A DNA stretch of 64,000 nucleotides from Calycina herbarum (taxonomy: Eukaryota > Ascomycota > Leotiomycetes > Helotiales > Pezizellaceae). Below, piece by piece: positions 1-12,809 of the stretch. Position 1 is the first letter of the stretch; the number at the start of each line of letters is the position of its first letter. The DNA lies in contig LLEY01000179.1 of assembly GCA_001414485.1 (NCBI GenBank), positions 56,307 to 120,306 of the forward strand. The letters run 5' to 3'. The notes beneath the pieces were generated by a model. That model saw only the letters and a list, made by a program, of their open reading frames with translations, was not told the origin of the DNA and made no database searches. The position numbers and the translations under genes were made by a program.

Positions 1-1670
1 TAAAGACCTGATAACAGAAGTTAAGTATAATACAATCCTAGTTATTATAGAGTAACTTACGAAGTATATAATTCTAATAGTATATATAGAATCAAGTATA
101 GCTGAGGAATTAGTATTCGTATTTCTTAGAGAAGTAGTTTTAAGATATAGACTATTAGAAGAAATACTCTTAGATAGAGATAAACTCTTTACTTTAAAAT
201 TTTAGATTACTCTTATAAAATAATTAGATACGAAAGAAAACTTTCTATAGCTTTTTACTCTTAGATAAATAGAGGAAAGGAACGTATAAATTAAGTAGTT
301 GAAATATATCTTCGTTATTATATAAACTACTAGTAAAACAACTAAGTAGAACTACTGTCTTTAGCATAGTTCGCTTATAATAGTTTAGTAACGGAAATAA
401 CACTTGTTACGCTATTCTACGCTAACTTTAGATATGAATTATTAGTGTATTAAGAACCGCTGTCTACGACTATTAATAACTAACTTACTCGTATTCAGGT
501 CTTGAAAATCAAAAGTTTATATAAAGAACTCGTAGAGGATTTATAGTTCGTAGCTAAAAGAAACGTATACTACTATAATAAACGACGTAGTTAGAAGCTA
601 ATACTAAAAGAGAGAGATAAAGTCTACTTAGTATAAAGAAATATTAATATAAAAAGACTAAGTAATAAACTAGACTATAAGAAACTTAGACTATTTAAAA
701 TTAAACGAGTTAGAGGACCTTTGAATTATAAACTAGTGTTACTAAAGATAATAAATATTCACCTAGTATTCTATATATCTCTACTTAAACTAGTACTACT
801 AGGAGCTCTACTAGCTCTACTTACGGAAACTTAACTAGTAAACCTAAACGCTAAGTACGAAGTTAAGAGGATTCTTAACTATAAACTTATTAGAGAATAA
901 GTTAAGTATTTAGTTAAATAGTTAGATTACCTATACTTAGAAAACACTTAGGAACTAAAATACAACCTTAACTATTACCTAAAGGAACTTTAGGAATTCT
1001 ACTATTAAAACCCAGGGTTGTCTATATCTTATAATTAGAAGGAAAGGATTCTAGGAAGGCTAGGTCAAGGCCTAGGTCGAAGGCAGAGTCAGGGGTAGAA
1101 AGAGTAGCTAGCCTAGTAGCTTCTTCCTCTCTATACTCCTTCTCCTTCTGTCCTTCTCTGTCTTTTCTCTCTCTCTCCTCTTTCTCCTCTAGTTCGGCTA
1201 TAGAGTTTAAACTAGAATAAATCAGCTACTGCTCTCGTTCGTCGAGCTAGCGCTAAAGTTTTCGTAAACGAAGAACCTTAGCAGCCGCCTTCTATTAAGA
1301 CTGCTAGGCTCGTTCTTCTTTATCTCTTAATTTTCGTCGTTGCTAGTTAATCGAGGACTAGTTAGAAAGTAAGAGCATTTGATTTCACGACTTAATATCG
1401 TAGGATTTCTTCTACCTTATATACTTAGAACATTTGTTAACCTCTAAGGTTGAAGCTATAGCTATATATCTTCGTCTAGAACGTTCGTATCGAGTATAAG
1501 AAGCTATCTCTTCGCCGGATTTGTTAATACGCTTTATAAGTTTAATCCAGCGTTTATATTCAGAGGCGCGAGTAGTATATATATTAAAATCGAGAGAGCC
1601 GACGGCTCTTTAACGATATTTCTTAGGCTGTACTTAAGCGTAGGGACACGCTAGTCTAAGAAGAGGATAG
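1..1670 (+). mobile_element. Gypsy-B retrotransposon, 3' internal remnant (integrase and downstream region)
   Basis: This is the RIP-degraded 3' part of a Ty3/gypsy element cut by the window edge. Positions 1 to about 1000 align by eye with the integrase-coding parts of the two fuller gypsy-B copies near 37250-38270 and 43900-44900. Stops occur in every frame. Positions about 1010-1480 match the region that in the 38736-46006 copy carries an antisense Cys-rich/coiled-coil frame; here that frame is destroyed. The segment ends with a purine-rich stretch (AAGAGGATAG) just before the 3' LTR, the expected polypurine tract. No functional product is likely. Confidence 0.85.
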
Positions 1671-2122
1671 TATTACAAATCACGTTTTATATAATAAGTA
1701 GTCTAGACAGCGTTCTAATAAGACAAGGTATAACGTCTAGGAAATAGAAGGTAATATAGAAGAGAATCTATAATATAGAAGGTATTTAGAGATTCTAGGA
1801 TCTTACTATTAGAAGTTGGTTATAATCACGTAACTAAGAAGGTAAGCGACATAGCCGACGAGTCGACTATGTCGACTATAGTTAGACAGGTCGACTATAG
1901 TAGCTAGGAGATACGAAGGTTCTATATATACTAGCACGTCTACTATTAGATAGGAGCTTCGTACTTAACTTTAGTTATTAATCTTATTATCTTATTTAAC
2001 ATCTTTGATATAAGTAACGAGTTTACTTCTAAGTAAATAACCCGGTGTATCTATACTTCTTACTAGTATACTAATCTTCGAGACTTAGTTATCTTTGTTT
2101 AGTTCGTTTAAGTTTTATTATA
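1671..2122 (+). repeat. Gypsy-B 3' LTR (RIP-mutated)
   Basis: About 452 bp. It begins TATTACAAATCACG, against TGTCACGAATCACG in unmutated copies, and ends GTTTTATTATA, against GTTTCGTTACA. The changes are transitions of the RIP type. It belongs to the same LTR family as 38736-39170 and 45572-46006. Confidence 0.85.
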
Positions 2123-3998
2123 TCTAGCGACGTATTTACGTAACCTTGTTTAGTAACGTATAAATACGAGGGAACCTTCGAGAGTATACTTAGTAGAACG
2201 TACGCTTACGTACGTTCGCGAATAGAACCTTCTAGAGTACTCTTAATAGAATCCTCTAGAATAAGTAGACTAAGTATATAAGTTAGTAAGAACTCTACTC
2301 TAGAAAGAGTAATCGAATCTTCTTATATATAGACGCCTCTATAGTTCAAATCATTAGTATTCGCTATAAGCTCTAATATATCTATAAGGTTTCTTAATTT
2401 AAAACTACGAGTCTTTTTTACTAAAGAAGTAATCTATTCTCTATTATCTAGTTCTAGTCTTCTTAAGTAGCTTTTGTCTAGTCTTCTTCTAAGTTTAGAG
2501 TATTATAGTTAGTAGTAAGTAACTAGTTAATAAAGTTAAACGAAGATTCTAAAGTAACTAGAGCTAGTATTATCGAAGGTTTTAATTAGATAGTAATATA
2601 TAGATCTAACTAATTAGACGTAAGTAAGGTTTATTATCTTTTAAACGTTTTTATATTATTCTATAGACTAACGTCTTACTCTTAGCGTATTAGCGTATCT
2701 GTCTTTTTATTTTACTTACTAGCTTAAAACGTAATTATAAAGTAGAATTCTAATAGAAACTCTACCTATCTCGCTTATTACTAGTTTAAGGTTTTAAAGG
2801 TTATAAAGTAATCTAAAGCTTTATAATTAGTAAAGACTTTGATTTAAAAGCTAGTTTATATAAGATTAGCTTACTAATATCTAAAAGAGCAGATAATAGC
2901 TAATATCTTCTTATCGTATATTTAATAATTTAGCTTAGTAGAGTTTATTATCTTTAAAAAGTACTTTATAAGTCTCTATAGTTTAGTTCTAGATATATAT
3001 TATAATATTACAGCTGTAATTTCTCCGTTAGAAGCGTTAGTCTCTACTATAGTCTCTAAATCAGCTATAAGATAGTATAAGAGAGAGATAGTAACTAAGA
3101 CTTCTTTTAATATATTAAAAGCCTCTTTATAGTCTAAGTCGAACGTGAATAGTACTTCTTTACTTATAAGGCGGTTTAGTAGACGAGTAATCTGTTTATA
3201 ATCCTAAATAAAACGTCGGTAGAAGTTATAAAAACCTAGAAAGAACTAGATACTCTTAATAGTACTAGGATATTTCTAGGAAACGATTACTAAGATCTTC
3301 TTAGAATTAACCTCGATTCTGTCTATAGAGATAATAAAACTAAGGTACTTTATATAAGTAACGTAGAACTCTATCTTCTTAATATCTACTTATAGTCCGG
3401 CTTTATAGAGCTGTTCTAAGACTTTATAGATATATTCGACGTATACGAGCTTATTATTAGAGTATATAAGAATATAGTTAAGATAAGCTATATAGAAGTT
3501 ATTAAGATACTCTATAAGAACGCTATTTATATATCTCTAGATATAGTAAGACTGTTAGTTAAGCTAAAAGAGAATACTTTATATTTAAACGTACTATAGT
3601 AGATCTAGAAGGTTATAAGCTCTTTAGAGTCTAGATCTATTTAAATAAAGTTAAAAGCTTAACGAATATTAAGCTTTATAAAGATTTTAGTACTAGTAAT
3701 TTATATAAAAGTTTCGTTGATTAGTAGAAGAGAGTACTAGTTCTTATACGTAAGAATGTTAAGTTTATAGTAGTTAATATAAAGCTATAAGCTTCCGTCG
3801 AGCTTCTTTATAAACAGTACTAGAGAAGCGAAAGAGGCGTAGCTAGGAATAATAAACTCTTTATTAAGGTTATCGAGGATATACTACTTAATAGCTAGAA
3901 GTTTCTTAGTTATTATCTTATATAGTAGGTTATACGAGAGAGTATTTAAGCCTATAAGCTTAATCTTATAGTTGACTTAGTTCTATAGTTAAGGAAGT
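2123..3998 (-). mobile_element. Antisense Ty3/gypsy pol remnant (RT-RNase H), heavily mutated
   Basis: On the minus strand, about 3540-3420 reads a reverse transcriptase active-site region with AYLNYILIYSN, a mutated form of AYLDDILIYS. About 3260-3190 reads a remnant of the FLGFxNFYRRFI motif that follows RT. RNase H-like sequence lies toward 2800-3000. The family resembles the fungal chromovirus-like gypsy-A at 23395-27793 more than gypsy-B. Stops are frequent and both catalytic Asp residues of the YxDD box are changed to Asn (G-to-A). The remnant is flanked on both sides by forward gypsy-B LTRs, so the order of events is unclear. Confidence 0.8.
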
Positions 3999-4445
3999 GT
4001 TATAAATTACGTTATATATAATAAGTAGTCTAGACGGCGCTCTAATAAAATAAGGTATAATATCTAGGAAATAGAAGGTAATACTAGAGAGAATCAGTAA
4101 TACGAAGGTATTTAGATATTCTAGGATCTTACTATTAGATAACTGTTAGAAGTTATATAATAGATCCTCTTAGATTCTATAAGAGATCTATAGAGATCTA
4201 GAGATCTAGGCCTATATAGGGATCTAGATAGCACGAGGGGTTCTATATCTACTAGCACGTCTACTACCTAGATAGAAGCTTCGTACTTAACTTTAGTTAT
4301 TAATCTTATTATCTTATTTAATATTTTTAATATAAGTAACGAGTTAACTTCTAAGTAAGCAACTCGGCGTATCTATACTTCTTATTTATATACTAACCTT
4401 CGAGACTTAGTTACTTTTGTTTAGTACGTATAGAGTTTCGTTATA
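3999..4445 (+). repeat. Gypsy-B LTR (RIP-mutated)
   Basis: It starts TGTTATAAATTACG and ends GTTTCGTTATA, 447 bp. Gypsy-B integrase sequence begins directly after it, without a primer-binding site or gag, so this is either a solo LTR or a 3' LTR inserted into an older copy. The sequence before it is not the gypsy-B polypurine tract. Confidence 0.8.
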
Positions 4446-5954
4446 ATAAGCTCTTTATCTTAAAGTTTTAAGTAGCTCTTATAAAACGACTAGAAGCGAA
4501 AAGAAAGCTATCTATAGCTTTCTATCTATAGATAAATAAAGAGAATAAAGGTATAAATTAAGTAGTTAAAATATACCTTCGTTATTATATAAACTACTAG
4601 TAAGATAACTAGGTAGAATTACTACTGCTAGTATAAGTCGTCTATAATAGTTTAATAACGGAAATAATACTAGTTATACTATTTTATACTAACTTTAGAT
4701 ACGAATTAATAGTATATTAAGAACTATTAACTTTAATAATAGATAACTAACTTACTTAAATTCAGGTCTTAAAGATTAAAAGACTATATAAGAAACTAGT
4801 AGAAGATTTATAGTTTATAGTAGAACGAAATATATACTACTATAATAAACGACGTAGTTAGAAGCTAACGTTAAAAGAGAAGAATAAAGTTTATTTAATA
4901 TAGAAAAATATTAATACTAAGAGACTAAGTAATAAACTAAACTATAAGAAACTAGAACTATTTAGAATTAAGTAAGTTAGAGTACTCTTAAATTATAAAT
5001 TAGTACTACTATAAACTATAAATATATATCTAGTATTCTATATATCTCTACTTAAACTAGTACTACTAGGAGTACTACTAGCTCTACTTATAGAAATCTA
5101 ACTAGTTAACCTAAACGCTAAATACGAAGTTAAGAAGATTTTAGACTACTATATTATTAGATATAAGATACTATATTATTAGATATAAGATTAAGTACTT
5201 AATAAAATAGATAGATTACCTATACTTAGAAAACACCTAGGAGCTAAAAGATAACCTTAACTAGTACCTAGTAGAACTTTAGAAATTCTACTAATAAAAC
5301 CTAAGTTTACCTATATCTCGTAGTTAGAAGAGAAGACTTCTAAGATAGCTAGGTTAAGGCCTAGCTTAGAAACAGGATTAATAGAAGTAAATAGAGCTAC
5401 TAGGTAGAGGACCTCTACCTCTCTCTACTCTCTCTCTTCTTCTTCTTTCTTTTCTTTCTCTCTCTTATCTACCTTATTAAGCTCTTATAGGTTTAAGAGA
5501 CTATAATATAATATCTCCTACTTCTACTTAGTAAGAAAGCGTTACTGTTTCTATAATCAGAGGATCCTCTATATAGCTTCTTCTTAAACCTTATAGATAG
5601 TTTCCTCTATCTATTCTAAGTATTAAGAGATTTCTACTTAAAGGTTAAGAGTATTTAGTTCTATTCTTCGACGTTATAGAGCTTACTATTCCTAGTATAT
5701 TTAGAGTACTTAGAACTACTAGTAACACCGACGTAGTAACAGCTAGTCTTTACTTAAATATATTAAGTATAGAGAATTATTTCACGTTCTAATCGTTTAA
5801 TTTAGAGACTGTTTAGAATTCTATATTATTTAAGTCTATTTTTATAAATAGGTATTAATAATATAATAAAAGGAAGAGAAGGCTGTCTATCTCTTAATAA
5901 TATTTCTTAGGTTATACTTAAGCGTAGAGATATACTAGTCTAAGAAGAGGATAG
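4446..5954 (+). mobile_element. Gypsy-B internal remnant (integrase to polypurine tract)
   Basis: The segment starts inside the integrase region (compare 37420 onward) and runs through the downstream low-complexity pyrimidine-rich region to AAGAGGATAG, just before an LTR. It contains a small local duplication around 5145-5190 (repeated TAGATATAAGATACTATATTA-like units). It is heavily mutated, with stops in all frames. Confidence 0.8.
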
Positions 5955-6807
5955 TATTACTAATTATAGAATATAGTAAGTAGTCTAGATAGCGCTCTAA
6001 TAAGATAAGGTATAATATCTAGAGAATAGAAGGTAATATAAGAGGAAATTAGTAATATAAAAGATATATAACGTGGTTTATTAGAACTCTACGTATATTA
6101 GAACTCTACGTACTTTAAAACCTATATAAAAAACATTTGTATATAATCGTATACTTTACGTATTTATTTATAAAAAACTCTAAAATTAAAATCTTAGTTT
6201 TATTACTATATAAACAAATAATATTTAGAATTTCAGACGCTTACTAATTATAATCGCTAAGTTATTAAAGAAATAAAAAAGACAACTACGATTATAAGAG
6301 TAATTTTAAGCGAATCTTTGATTATAATTAGTAAGTGTCTAAAAAACCTAAAAATCATTTCTTTATATAGTAATAAAACTAAGATTTTAATTTCAGATTT
6401 TTATATATAAATACGTAAAGTATATAGTTATATATAGACGTTTTTTATATAGGTTTTAAAGTACGTAGAGTTCTAATATACGTAGAGTTCTAATAAACCA
6501 CGTTAAGGATTTTAGAATCTTACTATTATAAGACTATTAGAAGTTATATATAGTTATATAACGTAATCGCCTATATCGTCTTAATCGCTCTAATTATAAG
6601 TAATATAAGTAATATAAGCGATATAAGTAATATACTTAGAAAACGAAGGTTCTATATAAGACTAGTACGTCTACTATTAGATAGAAGCTTTATACTTAAC
6701 TTTAGTTATTAATCTTATTACTTTACTTTAATATCTTTAATATAAGTAATAAGTTTACCTCTAAGTAAATATAATATAATAGTAATCTTCTTTACCTATA
6801 TACTAAC
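5955..6807 (+). repeat. Gypsy-B 3' LTR, 5' portion, interrupted by a fold-back element and a copia insertion
   Basis: The LTR starts TATTACTAATTATAG at 5955. It is interrupted at 6071-6503 by a palindromic element, resumes, and is interrupted again at 6808 by the copia element. Its last part reappears at 12960-13009. Adding the pieces gives roughly the usual LTR length of 440-465 bp. Confidence 0.8.
6071..6503. mobile_element. Palindromic fold-back MITE-like element, TA target duplication
   Basis: A 433-bp element whose ends are inverted copies. The left end starts ACGTGGTTTATTAGAACTCT and the right end is its reverse complement. The inverted similarity continues inward through almost the whole element, so it would fold into one long hairpin. 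A TA lies on each side (6069-6070 and 6504-6505), as for Tc1/mariner-type insertion. It has no coding capacity. The terminal unit TTAGAACTCTACGTA occurs twice at each end. Confidence 0.85.
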
Positions 6808-6957
6808 TGTTAGTATAACTTAGTAGCTAATAGTATAATATAAAAAGAGTATATTATCGTTCGTATATACAGAGCAAAGTAAGCTGCTCTGTCTACTTAA
6901 ATAGACCTTAAGCGAGAAGGTTACGTAGAGTGCTATTTACTTATTATTATACCGACA
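6808..6957 (-). repeat. Copia LTR (left, mutated copy)
   Basis: This 150-bp copy starts TGTTAGTATAACTTAG where the right copy has TGTTGGTATGACTTGG. The visible differences are G-to-A or C-to-T. On the coding strand this is the 3' LTR. Confidence 0.9.
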
Positions 6958-6989
6958 CTAGCACTTCTTTAAAACGGTGGAAGTTACTA

Positions 6990-9900
6990 TCTAAAAATTA
7001 TTAAAATCTCTTATCTCGTCCAGCTAATCATAGCTCTCTATTCCATGTCCTCGACTAATAAGAGCGTCCTATTCAGAGGTCTTATTATCCCTTATTCCGT
7101 TCTATCTATTCTATAAGCTTAATATCCAGCTTACTAGTATCGATTAGCTTTTGTAGAGCGTTACAGCAGTCCTTCTTTGTTATAGCGTCCGCGGGATTAC
7201 TCTTGCTATCGATCTACTTAATTTCGTCGATCTCTCTTAACTTATATACTTCTTACAAGTATATAACGTTAATTATTAAGCGCTTCTCCTTAGTGGTGCC
7301 TAGTTTGGCTATATATTCGTAAATAGACTTCGAATCGGTATATATAATAAGCGCGACCTTAAAGCCTAAGATGCTTTCTAGAGTTGATTTAACAGAAGCG
7401 GTAGCGTCGAATCCAGAGCTTATTATATACAATTCTAAGGCTAAAACGCTGTAAGTAACTCTTTTGTACTTAGTAGAAGACCAATGTAAAATATTAGTAT
7501 TATTACTCTTATCTACAAGTACTATAACATATCTAATTTATAATAATAAGTCCTTGTTATTCGTAAAAGAGCTATCTGTAAAGGCGTATAATTTAAGCGA
7601 GTTTTGGTCTAATTTGACGTATTTAAGCCCTCTTATAGCATTGTCGATTTGCTATTAAATTCGCTTATTAAGAAGGCTAATATCGACTTCTTATAGATCG
7701 GTTATCTAGGCAGTATATAACAAATCGAATGCTGCTTCTAGCTAGGACACTATTACTAAATATACTCTATAAGCACGCTGAGCAACATATTAATCCTTGG
7801 TAGATACTGTATAGGAAGTGCCTTTAGTATTAGATATCTCCGCTAGTACCTTTTATACTAATTTCAAGTACTTTATATAATCCTAGGTAAGCGTAAATAA
7901 GCTATCTATATACTTACTAATTAGCCCTCTATTAAACTAGATTAGATAGGTAATAGTAAGTTCTTATCTATCCTTTGATATAAATCTAGCTTCCTTAATA
8001 GCACTTTCTTTCTTAGCTGTAAAAGCATCGTTTATAAGTATAAGAGTATCGTTAGTTTAAAGTCCTACTACTCTAAAAGGTCTATCTAATTATTTAGTAT
8101 ATAAAAGACAGGGGTCGAAAGTAGATTGTTCTATTATAAGCCTCGTAGTATAGTGTTTGTAGTATATTATAAACCAGTGGTTTCCAGCTTCTAGAATACT
8201 ATATAATAGCTTAATAACTTTAAAGAATATATCCTCCTACTGTAGATATCCCTTTGGTAGGCGTACGAAGAACTTTCGATTTAGTTCCGTAAGTGACTAG
8301 GTATATACTTGTGTAATATCCCGAATATAAACTTGTAAATCCGAGTATACTGCTATAAGTATAAGGATAATTCTCTGACTTACTCTTTAGATAGTAGAGG
8401 CCTAGGTAAGGACTAAGGACTTTCTATTATTATTATATACTTAGATAACTAGTCTTAACTTTGTAAAAGCAAGTGCTATGCTCTTAAATTTGATGTTATC
8501 TACGAACCGTGATCTAAAGATTCTAGCGTTAGAAGGCAGGTTATCCTAGGTAACGATCTTAAAGACGCCTCGATTAGTTAATCTACTAATTTCCTTCTGG
8601 CGTGATTCTACGTATATTATACTATCAGTGGCTATAAATACTTTAATATTATGTTCTTCTTTAATAGACGAAAGGAAAGTCTCGATATCTTCAATAGTAA
8701 CGTAGTCCTTAGTATTATTAATAAAAGCATCTATCTCTTAGAATAAGATCTCGAAAGGCCTATTTAGTAGTCTTAGGTGCTTTCGTAGTCTTTCTCGTCC
8801 ACGCTTCTAGACTGGTTCTATTGTCGATTTTAGAGGATCGGTAAGGTTATCTTATCGTACCTATGTCTAGTGAAGTTAGTATCGAGTTTATAAGCGAGAT
8901 TAAGGCTCCTCTTAAGGCTTAGTTCCATCGTCTATTCTATCTCTATAAGATTGTAGTATTGTCTCGAACGACGGTGCCGTTCTAGAAATCTCTCTAACCG
9001 CCGGTGCTGTTCCAGAGTCTTTAAAGATTTCTTCGAAGTATAGCTTTACTACTGTAGATCTAAATCTTATAAGACCACTTAGTAGTAACACGATATAGTC
9101 TTTATTTTCGATTTCTTATAACGAGAAGAGACCGGTCTAGGATTTTTAATACTTACGCTAGACGAGTATATTAGTATTTAGTAGTAAGTCCTTGATTCTA
9201 CTAGGTGACGAACCGTTCCAGGTATTAAGAGTATCTATAATTTAACGCTTTATAAGTAATTTACGTGCTTCTTCAGTAGCCTTTATATAGGTCTCGGATC
9301 TCTAAGATATCGATCGTAAGAGGGTATTACTTTTAGCTATTCTGAGATAAGCGCTATATACGAGTAAAGTAGGTACTAAACTATCAGATCCTACTGTGTC
9401 GTTGATAGCTTTAAAAGCTATTTAGAGAGCGGAGGCCTTTACGAGGCTAGGTTGTTATTCCTAGATAATTAAGTAAATACGGCGAATCGGTCTATAGTAT
9501 CGTTTTACTATACTAATAGAGTTGTATACTTCTACTAGTACGGTTTTAACCTTAATTCCTATCGAATTTATATACTACTTAAACTCCTTTATAACGAAGT
9601 TCTTTCCGACGTCTGTAGTAACATAGTCGGGAGGTCCTAAGTAGGTGTTAATCTAGCACTTTTGAAAGGTCTCCTAAGCACTCTTTATACTTATGTCTAG
9701 TAGGAAGTCTCCGGATTAATATCGAGTTCCTTAATCTATAACATATAATACTAGCTTTCCTTCTAAAAAGAAGACATCTATAATTATATTATAATTAAAC
9801 TTAATATCGTTGTAAAGTGTAAATTTAAATTAACCGGGTAACTTTCCGTGCTTTTAGTAATACTTATAGTATTTAGTAAGGTGTTATAGAATACCTTACT

Positions 9901-10590
9901 TAACGTCGTAACTAGCACGCTCGAGTATACGCTGTAAGCGTAGTATAGATAGGTGACTAAAGCGCTTATAGAGGCGCCTAATATCAACATCCGTAAGGTA
10001 ATATAGGGATTCTTATACAAGGTTATATACAGCCTTATTCCAGAGTAGAAAGAGATGTCCGAATCGTCGTATAATTCTAAAACGTTCCACTTCCTAACCC
10101 TTTCCGTCTTCTTAAACAAGGACGTTTTAGAGGTTATTAAGCGAGACGTATAAACGGTCTATATCGTTAATACATATAATAAATAGTATATCTGAATATA
10201 TAACATGGAATTCTACATAGCTAATCAGTATACTAATTATAATCGATCCTAGAAAGAATACGTAGCCTTTACCGAATTATATACTAATCTAGCCTTTAGT
10301 GCTTTCGTCGATAGAGATATTTTAGACGTGTTTAGCGTACGCTAAGTATTAATCGTATCCTATACTCGACTTTCCTCCTACGCCGGTATCGATTATAACT
10401 CTAAAGAAGTGGTCTCGTACGTACTTCTTAGCAGTAGACGTAAATACCTCTTCTATAAACTCATAAGATATAGCGTCTAGAATTAGTAGTAGAATAAATC
10501 CGCTAAAAGCATGATCTTATGCCAAGTTTATTAGACTGGCTATAAGGGTCTAGGCGCTCGAATTGTCGATATATCTAACGGAAGTAATTA
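6990..10590 (-). pseudogene. Copia pol remnant (integrase, RT, RNase H)
   Basis: The coding strand is minus. Reverse transcriptase is visible at about 8290-8080, including a PTKGYLQ segment, SILEAGNHWF and IIEQSTFDPCLLY, which are characteristic of fungal copia RT. RNase H ends near 7200-7175 with NPADAITK, the usual C-terminal copia motif. Integrase must lie at about 8800-10500 but is too altered to map its DDE residues by eye. There are many TAA/TAG stops, so no polyprotein can be made. Small open frames on either strand here (7464-7658, 9784-10119, 10694-10939) are by-products. Confidence 0.75.
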
Positions 10591-10599
10591 AGTAGTAGA

Positions 10600-12148
10600 T
10601 AATCTCACTGTTAGAATCACTTTTATAATCTATTATAATCGTCTAGAGTGTTTCGGATATATCTTCCTCTTCTGTACGTTCCACAGTAGTAATGTGAGTA
10701 CGATAGATCTTTTTAACAAATCCACTGTCTTTTCTACGGAAGCTGCCTCTATTACTCTTTTGCTATTTAGCAAAGTAACGATCCTGCTCTTCTTAAGTAT
10801 AATTCCAGGATCGGTGGCCTTCCTTTCTACATATATAACACTTATTATTCTTTCCAGATTTGTACTGGTGGTGGTTGTAAGAGTTACTGTAAGAGTTACT
10901 AGAATTGTTGTACTTATAGAAGTGACGATCGGTTATTAAGGTTTCGGCATTTGAGGCGTTGTAGCTTACTTCGTAATTGCGAATAGAGCTTCTTAAAAGG
11001 GTAATAGTGCTTTGAAGTAACGAGTTTTATAGTAAGGTCGAGTATGTACTTCGGTATTCTAGTGCTTCCTCGTATATAATAAGTAGCTTATTAGCTAATT
11101 ATCTATCGCTTTATATATCCTTAGGAAGTCTATAGTGAAGTTCTTCTAATTTAGATAGCATCTCCTCAAAGCACTAGCTAGGTGTCTTTTCCGAATATTC
11201 TAGCTTAGCTTTGGTTTATAAGAATGTGATACGATTCTACTTAGAGGATTAACCTCTAGAGTATAGCTTATCCTTAAAATATAACTAGATAGCAGTAGAA
11301 AGAGCGTCGTACGATTGATTAGTTCCTTCCTTAAAGACGCTAGTGTAAAAGTGGTTTAATGCCTAACCCTTGAGCATAATCGAGAAGGCAAGGTTATATG
11401 CCAAGGGTGATATACTACAACGATTACACATATCCTTGAATATTCTCGACTTGAGCTTGAAGTTGTCTCCCTTGCTGCCGTACTTTTGTTCATCTAAATA
11501 TGACTTTATAAGGTTGCTAAGTGTAAAGGCAGGGTTGCCTATCTGGCTATTGCTAGAATAGCTGCCTATAGCTGGTTGGCTTGCAAGAGCGTTCTGGGTT
11601 GCAAAAGCTGCCGGTGGAGTTGTAAGAGCTACTGCTGGTGGAGTTGCAGGGATAGGAATATTACTTGTAAAAGCGGTTGAAGTGGTATTCGAAGTGGAAG
11701 GATTCGCAAAGGCGTTTGAAGTGGTAGGGTTCTGGTACCTTAGAAGAAGCTTAGGGAATCGGTCAGGGTGTTCTTTAATATACTTGTATCTCGCAGCCAT
11801 CTCTTGTGATTAAGTTTGCGATTTATATACTTGATCTCTCAATTCCTGGATCGGCTATTTAGGCTTTGCAAGTTCTCGAGACGTATTATAGAGTGCTTTT
11901 AATATAATCGCCTTATGTCCATCCGTCTCTACCCACACGCCTCTATTGCGTAGTAACTTACGCATCTTGATGAGGGTGTTTCTTCCTGTGTTTACGAACT
12001 TGGCTTTAGGCTATTCGTCAAAGTCCATAAGATATATCTCCCATAGATAATCGTCGTCTATTCCATCAACATCGTATTCCTCTATCTTTGTATTTATGTA
12101 AGCCGTGGCTTCCTTGTCTTCAACCCACTGTGGTTGTGGTGGTGCCAT
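10600..12148 (-). pseudogene. Copia gag remnant
   Basis: Reading right to left from an ATG at 12148 (start MAPPQPQWVEDKE), a mostly continuous frame runs to about 10600. It includes an open 145-residue stretch (11800-11363) rich in Thr, Ser, Asn and Ala, then a zinc knuckle near 10830. The knuckle reads CYICRKEGHRSWNY: the last Cys of CX2CX4HX4C is Tyr, explained by one G-to-A change. Scattered TAA/TAG codons interrupt it. An acidic C-terminus (EEEDISE, DSNSE) follows. This is typical Ty1/copia Gag, which would package element RNA. Confidence 0.75.
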
Positions 12149-12382
12149 GGTATCGAAAGTGTCGAGGGCGTCGACAAAGTTATCGGTGCTTGAAGTGGTG
12201 GATGATATCTTGTCTTGTACTAGGTGAATAGTACGTCGTAATCTTGTTTCGTAATTTTGTTTTTGTATGAGTCACTCTTTTGATGCTTATGAGTCATCAA
12301 AATCGGGTGAATTGTCTTTGCACAATAGCCGTTCCAAAGGGTTCAAGAGCGGTCGCAAGGGCGTTTGCAAGTAGGGTGGTAT

Positions 12383-12636
12383 TGCAAGTCGAAGAGGTTG
12401 CAAGGTTGTATTGGTTGTATTGCAAGTCGAAGAGGTTGCAAGGTTGTATTGGTTGTATTGCAATTCGGAGAGGTTGCAAGGTTGTAAGGGTGTTGCAATT
12501 CGGAGAGGTTGCAAGGTTGTAAGGGTGTTGCAATTCGGAGAGGTTGCAAGGTTGTAAGGGTGTTGCAACTCGGAGAGGTTGCAAGGTCGTAGGGGTGTTG
12601 CAATTCGGAGAGGTTGCAAGGTTGTTGTAACTGTAC
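12383..12636. repeat. Minisatellite in the copia leader, 38- and 35-bp units
   Basis: Unit starts at 12383, 12421, 12459, 12494, 12529, 12564 and 12599 give spacings of 38, 38, 35, 35, 35 and 35 bp. The 35-bp unit starts TGCAATTCGGAGAGGTTGCA. All three minus-strand frames stay open across it, which produces long repetitive hypothetical proteins; none has independent support. It lies between the 5' LTR of the copia element and gag. Confidence 0.9.
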
Positions 12637-12809
12637 TGCAAGTCCCAGAGTTTGCAGTGGTATTGTCGGGGGTGTAACCAGTAGAAGGAGTCTCTTCCGA
12701 GAAGAGGAGTCTACTTTGCACAACTACGTAACTGTACGTAAGCTTACGATTCCGAGAACCGCGATACGTATAGTCAGTTTTTCTGATCTGCGCGCGCGAC
12801 ACTGATCAG

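Noticed and set aside
7464..10939. Open frames 7464-7658 (+), 9784-10119 (-) and 10694-10939 (+)
   Set aside because: They lie within the copia pol/gag region, are hydrophobic or low-complexity, and are explained by mutated copia sequence on the minus strand.
12370..12640. CRISPR array
   Set aside because: The units are directly adjacent without variable spacers; it is a minisatellite in a eukaryotic transposon.
12280..12805. Several overlapping 60-170 residue frames on both strands
   Set aside because: They arise because a 35/38-bp repeat lacks stops in most frames; the products are low-complexity repeats inside the copia leader with no conserved start.
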